Assembly (NCBI GenBank): GCA_027366195.1
Contig: DAHXKW010000057.1
Coordinates: 1 to 15,445, forward strand
Reading direction: 5' to 3'
Length of the DNA: 15,445 bases
Origin: Alphaproteobacteria bacterium
Lineage (GTDB): Bacteria; Pseudomonadota; Alphaproteobacteria; G02398745; G023898745
Shown here piece after piece: positions 14,635 through 15,445 of this stretch; position 1 is the first letter of the stretch; each line of letters opens with the position of its first letter. The position numbers were made by a program, and so were the translations under genes. The notes beneath the pieces are model-generated. The model was not told where the DNA came from, did no database searches, and was given only the letters and a program-made list of their open reading frames with translations.

Positions 14635-15377
14635 CAGTAGGTTACCCGATCTCGGTATTTCATATAAACGATGAATGTGCCCACAGCTACTAGGGCGAAA
14701 GTGAAAAATCCAACATACCAGTCCCATGAAGAAATTTTCTTTAATTGGGATGAAGATATGTTGGGTAAGCTGCTACACCAAGGTAACAGTCCAAGGGACT
14801 GTGGAGAGCAGAAATCTTTGATATTATTCACGTATTGCTCTTGTGATAGGTTTAATGTGTTTAAGTTTAATCCAGCCATATCAGTAAAACGTGCTTTAGC
14901 AAGATAACAAGCCACAAATTGTCTATGTGGCAAGTTGGCTAGCAAGGGGCAATTTTTGTTTACACTAACAACAGTCCTTTGGTAATGCCAGTGTATGCTA
15001 TTACAGGTTTTTCCGTGATCTAGAGTGTCATTTTGGTAGATTACGTCATCTGCATCATGTATCGAATCAGCTTTAAAGATTTGTATATCATTGGCTAGCT
15101 GCTTTATTGATGCCGTCTCATTTACATCTGTACAAACGACTATGGCATTTAATGGATCAAGGAAATCGGAGCAGAATAGTTCTAGCGTCATTATCGACTC
15201 TGTATTGGTGTCTAGATCGATAAAGGTGACATTGGAAAAATCAGGGGTAATTTTTAAGCAGTGGTTCTGCGTTGTGAGTATATAAGATATAATGCAGTCC
15301 TGACATGAAGGTGCTATAAATGCCACTGCAGGAGATGTTATTTTGTCTTTTTGGATATCATAAATACATAAAGACAT
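14631..15377 (-). CDS. Unrecognised cysteine-rich protein with C-terminal membrane helix
   Basis: I do not recognise this protein. From ATG 15377 it is 248 residues with 12 cysteines (including CQDC at 25-28 and a Cys as last residue). A single membrane helix lies near the end (about 219-239, DWYVGFFTFALVAVGTFIVYM), followed by a basic tail KYRDRVTYC. There is no signal peptide, so it looks tail-anchored. The frame is open up to 15440, but the extra 21 residues (LFNFYLINNIIKI...) are encoded by AT-rich leader-like DNA; the Met at 15377 is the better start. The layout (soluble cysteine-rich part, CxxC, one C-terminal helix, ending in Tyr-Cys) resembles the protein at 8657-9022, though I see no residue-level similarity. 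It lies convergent with the MFS gene, with a 4-base overlap. Confidence 0.7.
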   Translation of the reverse strand: MSLCIYDIQKDKITSPAVAFIAPSCQDCIISYILTTQNHCLKITPDFSNVTFIDLDTNTESIMTLELFCSDFLDPLNAIVVCTDVNETASIKQLANDIQIFKADSIHDADDVIYQNDTLDHGKTCNSIHWHYQRTVVSVNKNCPLLANLPHRQFVACYLAKARFTDMAGLNLNTLNLSQEQYVNNIKDFCSPQSLGLLPWCSSLPNISSSQLKKISSWDWYVGFFTFALVAVGTFIVYMKYRDRVTYC

Positions 15378-15405
15378 TATAATATTTGTTGTGTTCCTTA
15401 TTTTT

Positions 15406-15434
15406 ATTATATTATTAATTAAGTAAAAATTAAA
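15406..15434 (-). promoter_or_regulatory. Candidate promoter of the cysteine-rich gene ending at 14631
   Basis: On the minus strand TATAAT (15406-15411) is preceded, 17 bases upstream, by TTTAAT (15429-15434), a weak -35. Transcription would start near 15399, about 22 bases before ATG 15377. The strongly AT-rich surroundings make chance matches likely, but position and spacing are right and support the 15377 start. Confidence 0.35.
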
Positions 15435-15445
15435 TAACAAAGATA

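Noticed and set aside
15378..15440. Longer start of the cysteine-rich gene at 15440
   Set aside because: The added 21 codons are extremely AT-rich, contain the candidate -10 box, and add only a hydrophobic/Asn-Ile stretch; ATG 15377 fits the promoter spacing better.

Overview
The window looks like part of an AT-rich, partly reduced alphaproteobacterial genome. An intracellular Holosporales-type bacterium (Paracaedibacter/Odyssella/Caedibacter-like) fits best. This is inferred from gene content only: an HscA-type Hsp70, an AddB-like C-terminus, HrcA, a type VI secretion VgrG, and SDF- and MFS-type uptake carriers of the kind common in intracellular bacteria. Several conserved genes are shortened, and several start codons are TTG or GTG. 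I ran no database search.

Left part (1-4369), + strand: the 3' end of a probable addB (its nuclease site looks eroded) overlaps a compact HscA-like chaperone that lacks the helical lid. A complete tRNA-Pro(GGG) with encoded CCA follows, then mutS with its own likely promoter. The HscA partners HscB, ferredoxin and IscU are not visible here.

Middle part (4370-9022), + strand: a full-length T6SS VgrG spike without a C-terminal effector extension, then an AstE/AspA-like M14 zinc hydrolase. Next come two unrecognised, very cysteine-rich genes that overlap by 7 bases. The second has the best Shine-Dalgarno sequence noted in the window and a C-terminal membrane helix with a glycine zipper. This pair is the most likely place for something undescribed.

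Right part (9023-15445): ftsL and ftsI form an isolated two-gene fragment of the division/cell-wall cluster. They converge on a minus-strand SDF-family carrier, which lies downstream of hrcA. A + strand MFS transporter diverges from hrcA and converges on a third cysteine-rich protein with a single C-terminal membrane helix. Both convergent gene pairs overlap by exactly 4 bases, sharing bases of their stop codons.

No intergenic gap exceeds 300 bases. I saw no IS element, CRISPR array, rRNA or strong rho-independent terminator.
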